Part shown: positions 1-5,838 of the stretch, one piece after another | How the letters are laid out: each line of letters opens with the position of its first letter | Numbering within the stretch: position 1 is the stretch's first letter | Origin: an uncultured Candidatus Melainabacteria bacterium | Lineage (GTDB): Bacteria; Cyanobacteriota; Vampirovibrionia; Gastranaerophilales; Gastranaerophilaceae | NCBI GenBank assembly: GCA_937891325.1 | Contig: CALAFU010000185.1 | Location: 1-6,176 of the forward strand | Length of the DNA: 6,176 bases | Reading direction: 5' to 3' | Made by a program: the position numbers and the translations under genes | The notes under the pieces: generated by a model | What the model was told of the DNA's origin: nothing | What the model saw: the letters and a program-made list of their open reading frames with translations, nothing else | Database searches by the model: none

Positions 1-1
1 G

Positions 2-1741
2 GTTGTTCAGTTCATGGTTATCACAAAGGGTGCTGAACGTATCGCCGAAGTATCTGCCAGATTCGCTTTAGATGCGATGCCCGGTAAACAAATGACAATC
101 GACGCTGACTTTAACGCGGGGTTGATTTCTCCGGAAGAAGCAGTTAAAAAACGTGAAGACTTACAACGTGAATCAAGTTTGTTCGGTTCTATGGACGGTT
201 CTATGAAGTTCGTAAAAGGGGATACAATCGCAGGCTTGATTATTACAATCATCAACATCGTTGGTGGTTTATGTGTAGGTTGTTTGATGAACCAAATGGC
301 TCCTGCAGATGCCGTTTCAAAATATACAATCTTAACTATCGGTGATGGTTTGTCATCACAATTGCCATCTCTATTGATGTCAATTGCAGCCGGTATTTTT
401 ATGACACGTGCTTCAGGTGCAAACTCTTTAGGTTCTGATTTGGTAGTTCAAATTACAAGCAAACCAAACCCTCTATTCTTGGCAGCAGGTTTCTTGATTT
501 TGATTGCTTTGTCTAGCCCTGTAACAGGTTTACCTTGGTTGCCATTCATATTATTCGCAGGCGGTTTGATTGTTGCAGGCTTGTCAGTACTTGTTAATGC
601 TGATGTTCAATCTCAATTAGGTCAATTGGAAAGCGTACGTCAAAACATGCAAGACCTTGTAAACCCTAACAGAATGTATGAAAGATTAGGTGTTGACGTA
701 TTGAGTTTGCAAGTTGGTGCAGGCTTGCTTGTAATCGCTGACCCAGACCAAGAAGGTCAATTGCTTGCTAAAATTGCTGCATTAAGACAACGTGTAACCG
801 ATGAATTGGGTTATATCTTGCCAAATATCAGAATTATGGACTCATCAGCCTTAGAGGCTAATGAATATTTGATTGCAATTCGTGGTAATACAGTTGCAAC
901 AGGTTTTGTATACCCAGGAAAATACATGGTAATTGCAGACCAATGGGATTCTGTAAGAACAGAAGTTCCTGATGATGCGATTGTTGGTGTTGACCCAACT
1001 TACCAAACTCAAGCATATTGGGTTTCTGAAGAAGATGCAAAATCTACAAAAGCTATTACCGCAGTTGATGCAACCGACGTTGTAATTACTCACTTGCAAG
1101 AAATCACAAGAAAACACGTTGATGATATTATGACAAAAACTGACGTGTTAAAATTAATGGAATTGGTTCGTTCTCAAGACCCTACTCTTGTAAACGACTT
1201 AGTTCCAACAATTATTTCAACAAGTGACTTAAGAAAAATCTTTGTAAACTTGATTAGAGAAAAAGTTTCAATCAAGGATATTATCTTCATATTTGAACGT
1301 CTGTGCGACTATGCGAGATTTTCAAAAGAGCCGGATATTTTGTCTGAACGTTTGAGAGCTGCGTTAGGTCGTCAAATCTGTTTGGGCAATGTTCAAGAGG
1401 ATAAAGTTCTTTATGCATTGACACTTTCTCCTGAATGGGAAAAAGTTCTTGACGATAGCTGTCAAAGAACCGAACTTGGTACAATGTTCTTGTTGAATCC
1501 AATGCAGGTACAAGAATTAATTGAAACAACGGCTGCAACCTTGATGAACGCTCACCAAAATATCGGTAAACAACCTGTTATCTTGTGTTCTCCAAGAATC
1601 AGATTACCGCTATTCCAATTGTTAGAACGTCATATTCCAACAATCGTTGTAATTTCTTATTCTGAATTGATTACAGATATTAAGGTAGAAGCTGTTGATA
1701 CAATCGGTGAAAGCTATATGCAACAAGAACAACAAATGTAG
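2..1741 (+). CDS. flhA: Flagellar export-gate protein FlhA (FHIPEP family), 5' end outside the window
   Basis: FlhA is the membrane subunit of the flagellar type III export gate; its cytosolic domain docks chaperones and substrates. The reading frame is open from base 2 (V-V-Q-F-M), so the ATG at 14 is internal. By alignment from memory it matches Met139 of the 692-residue Salmonella protein, leaving about 134 residues upstream of the window. Numbering from that Met, Arg9, Arg16, Asp20, Asp70 and Asp111 line up without gaps with Salmonella Arg147, Arg154, Asp158, Asp208 and Asp249, residues I recall as functionally important. MPGKQM (22-27) and TIGDG (108-112) are family signatures. Hydrophobic segments lie near 71-91, 113-130, 153-170 and 174-195, followed by a cytosolic domain from about 196 to 575. 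The stop is TAG and yidD follows after 10 bases. The injectisome paralogue SctV is the main alternative; the C-terminal CSPRIR and VVISYSEL region looks more like FlhA. Confidence 0.85.
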   Translation, partial: VVQFMVITKGAERIAEVSARFALDAMPGKQMTIDADFNAGLISPEEAVKKREDLQRESSLFGSMDGSMKFVKGDTIAGLIITIINIVGGLCVGCLMNQMAPADAVSKYTILTIGDGLSSQLPSLLMSIAAGIFMTRASGANSLGSDLVVQITSKPNPLFLAAGFLILIALSSPVTGLPWLPFILFAGGLIVAGLSVLVNADVQSQLGQLESVRQNMQDLVNPNRMYERLGVDVLSLQVGAGLLVIADPDQEGQLLAKIAALRQRVTDELGYILPNIRIMDSSALEANEYLIAIRGNTVATGFVYPGKYMVIADQWDSVRTEVPDDAIVGVDPTYQTQAYWVSEEDAKSTKAITAVDATDVVITHLQEITRKHVDDIMTKTDVLKLMELVRSQDPTLVNDLVPTIISTSDLRKIFVNLIREKVSIKDIIFIFERLCDYARFSKEPDILSERLRAALGRQICLGNVQEDKVLYALTLSPEWEKVLDDSCQRTELGTMFLLNPMQVQELIETTAATLMNAHQNIGKQPVILCSPRIRLPLFQLLERHIPTIVVISYSELITDIKVEAVDTIGESYMQQEQQM

Positions 1742-1751
1742 TTGAAGAATT

Positions 1752-1961
1752 ATGATTAAAAAGTTTTTATTATTTTTAATTAAAATATATCAAAGTATTT
1801 CTAAATACACTCCGCCTGTTTGCAGGTTTACTCCAACTTGTTCAGAATATATGCGCCAAGCGATAGTAAAATATGGAGTAGTAAAAGGTGTTTGGTTGGG
1901 TGTTAAAAGAATTTGTAAATGTCACCCCTTTCACCCTGGTGGCTATGACCCGTTGCCGTAA
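1752..1961 (+). CDS. yidD: Membrane protein insertion efficiency factor YidD
   Basis: YidD is a small membrane-associated protein that promotes insertion of inner-membrane proteins by YidC. This 69-residue protein has the family layout: an amphipathic N-terminus (residues 1-17, with IKIYQSIS), then PVCRFTPTCSEY (22-33), an amphipathic helix with AIVKYG (37-42), KRICKCHPFHPGG (52-64) and the terminal YDPLP. The conserved cysteines are Cys24, Cys30 and Cys57; Cys55 is extra or variable in the family. It is slightly short between the first helix and the CRF motif compared with typical members, but complete. The start lies 10 bases after the flhA stop, with only a weak GAAG upstream, so translation probably depends on coupling to flhA. 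The usual neighbours (rpmH, rnpA, yidC) are not in this window. The identification rests on near-complete motif conservation. Confidence 0.95.
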   Translation: MIKKFLLFLIKIYQSISKYTPPVCRFTPTCSEYMRQAIVKYGVVKGVWLGVKRICKCHPFHPGGYDPLP

Positions 1962-1964
1962 TTA

Positions 1965-2080
1965 AAACTATAAGCTCTTAAGACTATAAGACTATAGGTC
2001 ATTTATTATAAAAATGTCATTTTAATTATAGTTTGACTTAATGCCTTAACCCTTATTGTCTTATAGACTTTTAAAACTAT
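1965..2080. repeat. AT-rich spacer with ACTATA-type direct and inverted repeats
   Basis: AAGACTAT occurs twice in perfect tandem (1980-1987, 1988-1995), and ACTATAAG also occurs at 1967-1974. Two 9-base inverted repeats are present: AAACTATAA (1965-1973) with TTATAGTTT (2026-2034), and CTATAAGAC (1984-1992) with GTCTTATAG (2058-2066). The two stems cross, so they could form alternative folds or a pseudoknot. GTCATTT(T)A is also repeated at 1998 and 2016. There is no G+C-rich stem with a T-run, so this is not a typical intrinsic terminator. Function unknown. Confidence 0.5.
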
Positions 2081-2081
2081 C

Positions 2082-2111
2082 TTGCCCAATAAATCCTAGA
2101 TATGTTATACT
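2082..2111 (+). promoter_or_regulatory. Predicted extended -10 promoter for the membrane protein/lipase pair
   Basis: TTGCCC (2082-2087) is a weak -35. After 18 bases comes TATACT (2106-2111), which matches the TATAAT consensus at five of six positions. It is preceded by TG at 2103-2104, giving the extended -10 form TGnTATACT. The expected start of transcription is about 2117-2119, only two to four bases before the ATG at 2121, so the mRNA would have almost no leader. Predicted from sequence only. Confidence 0.55.
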
Positions 2112-2120
2112 AGAGCTATT

Positions 2121-3833
2121 ATGAAAGAGATATTTAACAAAATTGCGTTAATCGCTGAAAAAATCAAAAACTTTATTTGTGCAGAACGCACAATGACTGT
2201 AATTTTTTATACTTTATTATTTTTATGTAGTGCAGCAGTCGCACTAAAATCAAAGAATTACGATTTTGATATGTGGGCAAGATTAATTGCTGGTATGGCA
2301 ATTGTTCAAACAGGTCACGTCGCAAAATTCGACTTTTATTCATATACACCAACCCACGCATGGTATGACCATGAATGGGGCTCAAGTGTCGTATTTTATT
2401 TGGTTAATAGTACCTTTGGACATTTAGGACTGTTATTCTTGCAAATTTTGCTAGTATTTTTTACAATGTTTTTTCTTGTTAAAACGGTTCAAGTTCGCTG
2501 TGCAGACAAATATAATTATAAAAACTTACTAATATATTTTATTATATTAAATTCATTTATGGTTACTTATTCTTCAATGATAAGATGCCATTCATTTACA
2601 TTTATGTTCTTTGCGTTTGAATTATTTATTTTAGAATTAATTCGCAAAAACGGAAACTATAAATTATTGTATATCTTTCCACCTTTGTTCTTGGTTTGGG
2701 GTAATATGCACGGTGGCGTATGCTCAGGTTTAGGACTTTTGGCTCTTTATGCTATCGGTGAAGCTCTAAATAAAAAACAGTTTAAATATTATATCTTTAC
2801 TGCGTTGGCTTGCTTTGCAATGCTATTTATAAACCCTTATGGATATAAATACGTAATCTTTTTGATTAAAGCTGCCACAATGCCACGTCCTGATATTGTT
2901 GAATGGTGGTGGATTTTCCATAAATATAACTATAAAATATTTATGGTGTTCAAATTATCGGCTTTATTCTACTTGTTGTTAGAGCTAACAAAGGTAAGAA
3001 AAAATCCTACAAGTTTTGCAACAATTGATAAAACTAAATTTATTGTAATGTTGGTAACTTTGTATTTGGCTGTTTCTCACGTAAAAATGATGCCATTCTT
3101 TGCGCTAACTGCAACAGCTTACTGCTATGAAGACATTTACTTTATGTTTAGAAACTTCCATTTTCCAAAATGGTGTATGCCGGCATTATACTTAGCTCTG
3201 TTCGGCTATTCAGTAGGAATGTTGTCATTGCATGATTATAAATTAATGGTAAACTTCAAAACATACCCTGTAATGGAGGTTGAATTTATTCGTGCAAACC
3301 ATATTAGCGGAAAACTTTTGACAAACTTCGGTATTGGAAGTTTCGCTGCATACAAACTTTATCCGCAAAATAGAGTTTATATGGACGGACGTTATGAAGA
3401 AGTTTATAATGAAGACTTGATGCGCGATTTAGGCTCTGTTTATTCCGTTGATGAAAACTTTTCTAACCTGTTTAGAAAAAATATGCCAGAAATTATTATT
3501 CTAGAAAAAGGTTATCCTTTGTTTGATATTCTGCAACAAAAAGGTTCAGGTTGGAACTTGGCATTCAAAGGTATAAATTATGGTGTATTTGTTTGTGATG
3601 CTAAATATAAACCAAATTTTGAACCGCCAAGTGCAGATTTAAAGGACTACTATAAAAATACAATCTTAAATACAATGATTACCTTTAAAGGTGAAAATAA
3701 AATCGATATTGAGGCTGTAAATAGAGGCGAATACACAACTATTGTGCCGACAGAACTTTTAGAATGGCACACACCAAAGTTTATTCAAAAACTTAAAAAC
3801 TTCAAAAATAAAGGCAAAGAGGCTAAAAAATAA
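2121..3833 (+). CDS. Polytopic membrane protein, GT-C-like putative glycosyltransferase
   Basis: This 570-residue protein has about ten hydrophobic segments between residues 25 and 370 and a soluble C-terminal part from about 380. The N-terminal 24 residues form a Lys-rich amphipathic stretch. After the first membrane segment comes an acidic loop with YDFDMW (47-52), FDFYSYT (70-76) and HEWGSS (84-89). WGNMHGG (193-199) and INPYGY (237-242) follow, with VYMDGRYEEVY (419-429) in the C-terminal part. I recognise this pattern from a widespread family of uncharacterised membrane proteins that resembles GT-C glycosyltransferases, in which an acidic first-loop motif binds a lipid-linked sugar donor. 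The enzymatic role is therefore inference. An in-frame TAG at 2097-2099 limits the start; ATG 2121 is used although no Shine-Dalgarno precedes it. Met25 (2193) is a less likely alternative, just before the first membrane segment. The gene ends in TAATG, overlapping the lipase start by one base. Confidence 0.65.
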   Translation: MKEIFNKIALIAEKIKNFICAERTMTVIFYTLLFLCSAAVALKSKNYDFDMWARLIAGMAIVQTGHVAKFDFYSYTPTHAWYDHEWGSSVVFYLVNSTFGHLGLLFLQILLVFFTMFFLVKTVQVRCADKYNYKNLLIYFIILNSFMVTYSSMIRCHSFTFMFFAFELFILELIRKNGNYKLLYIFPPLFLVWGNMHGGVCSGLGLLALYAIGEALNKKQFKYYIFTALACFAMLFINPYGYKYVIFLIKAATMPRPDIVEWWWIFHKYNYKIFMVFKLSALFYLLLELTKVRKNPTSFATIDKTKFIVMLVTLYLAVSHVKMMPFFALTATAYCYEDIYFMFRNFHFPKWCMPALYLALFGYSVGMLSLHDYKLMVNFKTYPVMEVEFIRANHISGKLLTNFGIGSFAAYKLYPQNRVYMDGRYEEVYNEDLMRDLGSVYSVDENFSNLFRKNMPEIIILEKGYPLFDILQQKGSGWNLAFKGINYGVFVCDAKYKPNFEPPSADLKDYYKNTILNTMITFKGENKIDIEAVNRGEYTTIVPTELLEWHTPKFIQKLKNFKNKGKEAKK

Positions 3834-5035
3834 TGCAAAATGATGCTTATAAATATACTTGTATTTTCGGTGGTGGCGCAATTAGAGGTGTTGCCTACGT
3901 AGGTGCACTAAAGGCACTAGATGAGTTAGGAGTAGAAATTCAAACCCTAGCGGGCTCTTCTGTTGGCTCGATTATAGCCTCTCTTTTAGCAGTCGGCTAT
4001 ACAACAAATGAAATTTACGAAATAATTATAGGCGTTAATTTTGACCTATTTAGAGATATTCATTTTGGCTTTGGAAAGACTTTTGCGCTTTCAAAGGGCG
4101 AAGTTTTCTTAGAATGGCTAAGAGAAGTTATTGAAAAGAAATTTTATGGCGAAAATTACAAAAAAGGCGAAAATCCGACCGTAAAATTTAAAGATTTGGA
4201 CAAAGATTTAGTAATTATCACAACTGATTTGACAAACTTTAAATGTAAGGAGTTTTCAAAACAAGAAACTCCAGATTTTGAAGTTGCAACAGCGATTAGA
4301 ATTTCTTCAAGTATGCCAGGGTTGATGTCGCCAATTAAATACGAAGACTTAGAACTTGTAGACGGTGATTTGCAAAAAAGTTGGCCCTTGTGGAAGTTGT
4401 CTGAAAACTTGTACCCTAAAAAGGAAAGAGTTTTAGAATTCCGCTTGGAAGGCGATTACGATAGAAACGGCAAAAACGCGATTGACTATATTAATACAGT
4501 TTATAGTTGCGTAACCTCTATTGCAACAAAATCTGTGGTTGAAGAATACGGTCATAAGGATAGTTTTGATTATGTTACGATTAATACGGGCGACATCGTA
4601 ATTGTAGATTTTAATTTGTCAAAGGATAAACGCGAAGAATTGATTGATGCTGGTTATAAGCAAACTCTTGAGTATTTTAAACAAGAATTACCTGTCAAAA
4701 AAGAAAAATTACTGACAGATTATAAAAATATTTATACTTTGATTAAAAATTTAACACACGAGCTCGGTGTGGGAAATGTTCAAGGCGCAAAAATATCTTT
4801 GGGCGAAATTTATATGGAGCTTTGTGAAGCAAAGGATAATATTGATAAAAAATATTATAAAAAATTGCAAGGCGCGAGATTTAGATTGATGAACGAGTTG
4901 AAACCTTCGTTGATATTGAAAAGATATAATAAAGATAGCGTAAAGTCAGTGAGAGAGGACTTTAAGCAGATTGAAGATGCAATAAAAAACAGAATTGACG
5001 AACTTAAAAAATCGAGCGAAGAACTTAAAAAATAG
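3833..5035 (+). CDS. Patatin-like phospholipase family protein with coiled-coil C-terminus
   Basis: Patatin-like proteins are acyl hydrolases with a Ser-Asp dyad acting on membrane phospholipids or other lipids. All core elements are visible: the oxyanion-hole motif GGGAIRG (residues 13-19), the nucleophile elbow GSSVG (41-45) with Ser43 as nucleophile, the SSSMPG segment (158-163), and VDGD (176-179) with Asp177 as catalytic acid. The usual third residue of that last motif is Gly or Ala; here it is Asp179. No signal peptide is seen, so the protein should be cytosolic or peripherally bound. Residues from about 290 to 400 are rich in Lys and Glu and look helical or coiled-coil, ending in DELKKSSEELKK. 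The start overlaps the upstream stop (TAATG), with GAGG at 3819-3822 as a plausible ribosome-binding site, suggesting translational coupling to the GT-C-like protein. The family call is firm; the substrate is unknown. Confidence 0.9.
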   Translation: MQNDAYKYTCIFGGGAIRGVAYVGALKALDELGVEIQTLAGSSVGSIIASLLAVGYTTNEIYEIIIGVNFDLFRDIHFGFGKTFALSKGEVFLEWLREVIEKKFYGENYKKGENPTVKFKDLDKDLVIITTDLTNFKCKEFSKQETPDFEVATAIRISSSMPGLMSPIKYEDLELVDGDLQKSWPLWKLSENLYPKKERVLEFRLEGDYDRNGKNAIDYINTVYSCVTSIATKSVVEEYGHKDSFDYVTINTGDIVIVDFNLSKDKREELIDAGYKQTLEYFKQELPVKKEKLLTDYKNIYTLIKNLTHELGVGNVQGAKISLGEIYMELCEAKDNIDKKYYKKLQGARFRLMNELKPSLILKRYNKDSVKSVREDFKQIEDAIKNRIDELKKSSEELKK

Positions 5036-5055
5036 TATAATTGTTTATCTAAATA

Positions 5056-5099
5056 TTTACATATTAAAAAAGTTTACAAAAATTTACAAAATTCTGTAA
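5056..5099. promoter_or_regulatory. TTTACA repeats and TTACA-N6-TGTAA dyad, possible operator
   Basis: TTTACA occurs at 5056-5061, 5073-5078 and 5083-5088. The last copy is part of a 16-base dyad, TTACA-AAATTC-TGTAA (5084-5099), symmetric at 14 of 16 positions. It sits immediately upstream of a perfect TATAAT at 5102-5107. No TTTACA has ideal 16-18 base spacing to that TATAAT (13 or 23 bases), so a promoter here is uncertain. TTTACA at 5073 with TAAGAT at 5097-5102 (18 bases) is an alternative. The arrangement suggests a repressor or activator site between the lipase gene and infA. Inference only. Confidence 0.35.
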
Positions 5100-5215
5100 G
5101 ATATAATAATAAATTGATTTTAGCATGTTCGGTTTATTGTTGTAACTGTGGTATTTTTATATAAACAATCAGTTTTTAAGTTTAAAAAATCTACTCAAAC
5201 CCTTATAAAAACCGC

Positions 5216-5243
5216 TTGCAATGAAAAATTTAGCAAATATGAT
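5216..5243 (+). promoter_or_regulatory. Predicted infA promoter
   Basis: TTGCAA (5216-5221) is separated by 16 bases from TATGAT (5238-5243), which matches the -10 consensus at five of six positions. Transcription would begin near 5249-5251, giving a leader of about 25 bases with the ribosome-binding site AAAGGA at 5264-5269. This would let the translation genes be expressed independently of the lipase gene upstream. Confidence 0.5.
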
Positions 5244-5248
5244 AAAGT

Positions 5249-5257
5249 AACACATTA
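5249..5257 (+). repeat. AACACATTA element upstream of infA (copy 1 of 3)
   Basis: It starts 27 bases before the infA ATG, at the predicted transcription start. Related nonamers at nearly the same distance precede rpmJ and rpsM. Confidence 0.4.
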
Positions 5258-5275
5258 GTTGAAAAAGGAATTACT

Positions 5276-5491
5276 ATGTCAAAAGACGTAATCGAATTAG
5301 AAGGAACAATTTTAGAATCAATGCCAAACGCAATGTTTCGCGTAGAGTTGGAGAACGGACACGAAATATTGGCACATATTTCAGGTAAAATTAGAAAGAA
5401 TTTCATCAGAATCTTACCTGGAGATAAAGTAAAGGTTGAAATGACTCCTTATGACTTATCAAGAGGCAGAATTACATTCAGATTAAAATAA
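5276..5491 (+). CDS. infA: Translation initiation factor IF-1
   Basis: IF-1 binds the ribosomal A site of the 30S subunit during initiation, together with IF-2 and IF-3. The 71-residue protein is the normal length and consists of one S1/OB-fold domain. Diagnostic segments are IELEGTI (6-12), PNAMFRVELENG (17-28), LAHISGKIRKNFIRI (32-46), LPGDKVKVE (47-55) and the terminal YDLSRGRITFR. The start is supported by AAAGGA at 5264-5269, six bases before the ATG. It is the first gene of an infA-rpmJ-rpsM cluster, and a promoter is predicted just upstream. The genes that often precede it in bacteria (secY, adk, map) are not present; a patatin-like gene lies upstream instead, across a 240-base spacer. 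Confidence 0.98.
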   Translation: MSKDVIELEGTILESMPNAMFRVELENGHEILAHISGKIRKNFIRILPGDKVKVEMTPYDLSRGRITFRLK

Positions 5492-5498
5492 CACATGA
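5490..5498 (+). repeat. AACACATGA element upstream of rpmJ (copy 2 of 3)
   Basis: It starts inside the infA stop codon and lies 27 bases before the rpmJ ATG, the same distance as the copy before infA. It differs from the other two copies at one position (G for T). Confidence 0.4.
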
Positions 5499-5516
5499 AT
5501 ATAGAAAGGTAGAACA

Positions 5517-5630
5517 ATGAAAGTTAGAAGTTCAGTAAAGAAAATTTGTGACAAATGCAAATGTATTAAAAGAAAAGGTAGAATCGCAATTATTTGTGAA
5601 AACCCAAAACATAAACAAAGACAAGGTTAA
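5517..5630 (+). CDS. rpmJ: 50S ribosomal protein L36, zinc-binding form
   Basis: L36 is a small protein of the large ribosomal subunit that stabilises 23S rRNA. The ORF encodes 37 residues, the standard length, beginning MKVRSSVKKIC and ending CENPKHKQRQG. The zinc ligands Cys11, Cys14, Cys27 and His32 are all present, so this is the C+ (zinc-ribbon) type. An additional cysteine, Cys16, sits where a hydrophobic residue is more common. AAAGG at 5505-5509 is a good ribosome-binding site, seven bases before the ATG. It follows infA after 25 bases, as in the common infA-rpmJ-rpsM order. The downstream spacer to rpsM is unusually long and G+C-rich. Confidence 0.97.
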   Translation: MKVRSSVKKICDKCKCIKRKGRIAIICENPKHKQRQG

Positions 5631-5635
5631 TCTTC

Positions 5636-5793
5636 GCTAGGGTGGAGCGAGTTTACGAGCGAAACCCGTAACTCTGCGACGCTCAGATTGAGCGACATGA
5701 GCGCAAAGCTCCGTAGCGAAAACTATGAGCAAACGGGGCGAATGATTAGATTTTGAGTAGCCCAAACAAAGGGCGAACAAACGGAACGAGTTT
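5636..5793. repeat. G+C-rich GCGA-repeat island inserted between rpmJ and rpsM
   Basis: Bases 5641-5740 are 56% G+C by count, against roughly one third around them. The stretch carries many short (G/A)GCGA-type repeats: GGAGCGA at 5644, CGAGCGA at 5656, TGAGCGA at 5689, TAGCGA at 5714, GGGGCGA at 5735 and GGGCGA at 5771. TGAGCG is repeated with a nine-base period (5689, 5698). CGCTCA (5680-5685) pairs perfectly with TGAGCG (5689-5694) around a three-base loop, or with the second copy at 5698. Other small stems are GAGC/GCTC (5699-5711) and GCCC/GGGC (5760-5774). An 11-base imperfect direct repeat, GGAGCGAGTTT (5644-5654) and GGAACGAGTTT (5783-5793), brackets the island. No protein-coding signal was recognised. 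It could be an interspersed repeat element, a structured leader for rpsM, or both. Confidence 0.6.
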
Positions 5794-5813
5794 CCAATCA
5801 AAACAAAAAGTAA

Positions 5814-5822
5814 AACACATTA
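5814..5822 (+). repeat. AACACATTA element upstream of rpsM (copy 3 of 3)
   Basis: It is identical to the nonamer before infA and lies 25 bases before the rpsM ATG, just downstream of the G+C-rich island. No convincing -10 box was seen immediately upstream of this copy, so it is not simply a shared transcription start. Confidence 0.4.
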
Positions 5823-5838
5823 AATAAAGGAAAAACAA

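Noticed and set aside
851..1117. Minus-strand open frames inside flhA
   Set aside because: They lie entirely within the conserved flhA coding region, have no recognisable protein features and are antisense shadows.
2011..2023. AAAAT-GTC-ATTTT hairpin as a terminator after yidD
   Set aside because: The stem is only five A-T pairs with no following T-run, too weak for intrinsic termination.
2173..2385. Minus-strand 70-residue open frame inside the membrane protein gene
   Set aside because: It overlaps conserved coding sequence on the + strand and has no family resemblance.
5125..5145. Six-codon ORF starting at the ATG at 5125
   Set aside because: It is too short, lacks a ribosome-binding site and shows no associated attenuator structure.
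5221..5250. Nine-codon ORF (ATG to TAA) just before infA as a leader peptide
   Set aside because: It has no ribosome-binding site and overlaps the predicted infA -35/-10 region, so it would not be on the main transcript.
5631..5756. Open frame of 41 codons directly after, and in frame with, the rpmJ stop, which could suggest stop-codon readthrough
   Set aside because: L36 is complete at 37 residues. The downstream frame resembles no known protein, and the complementary strand is also open, as expected for a G+C-rich repeat island with few stop triplets.
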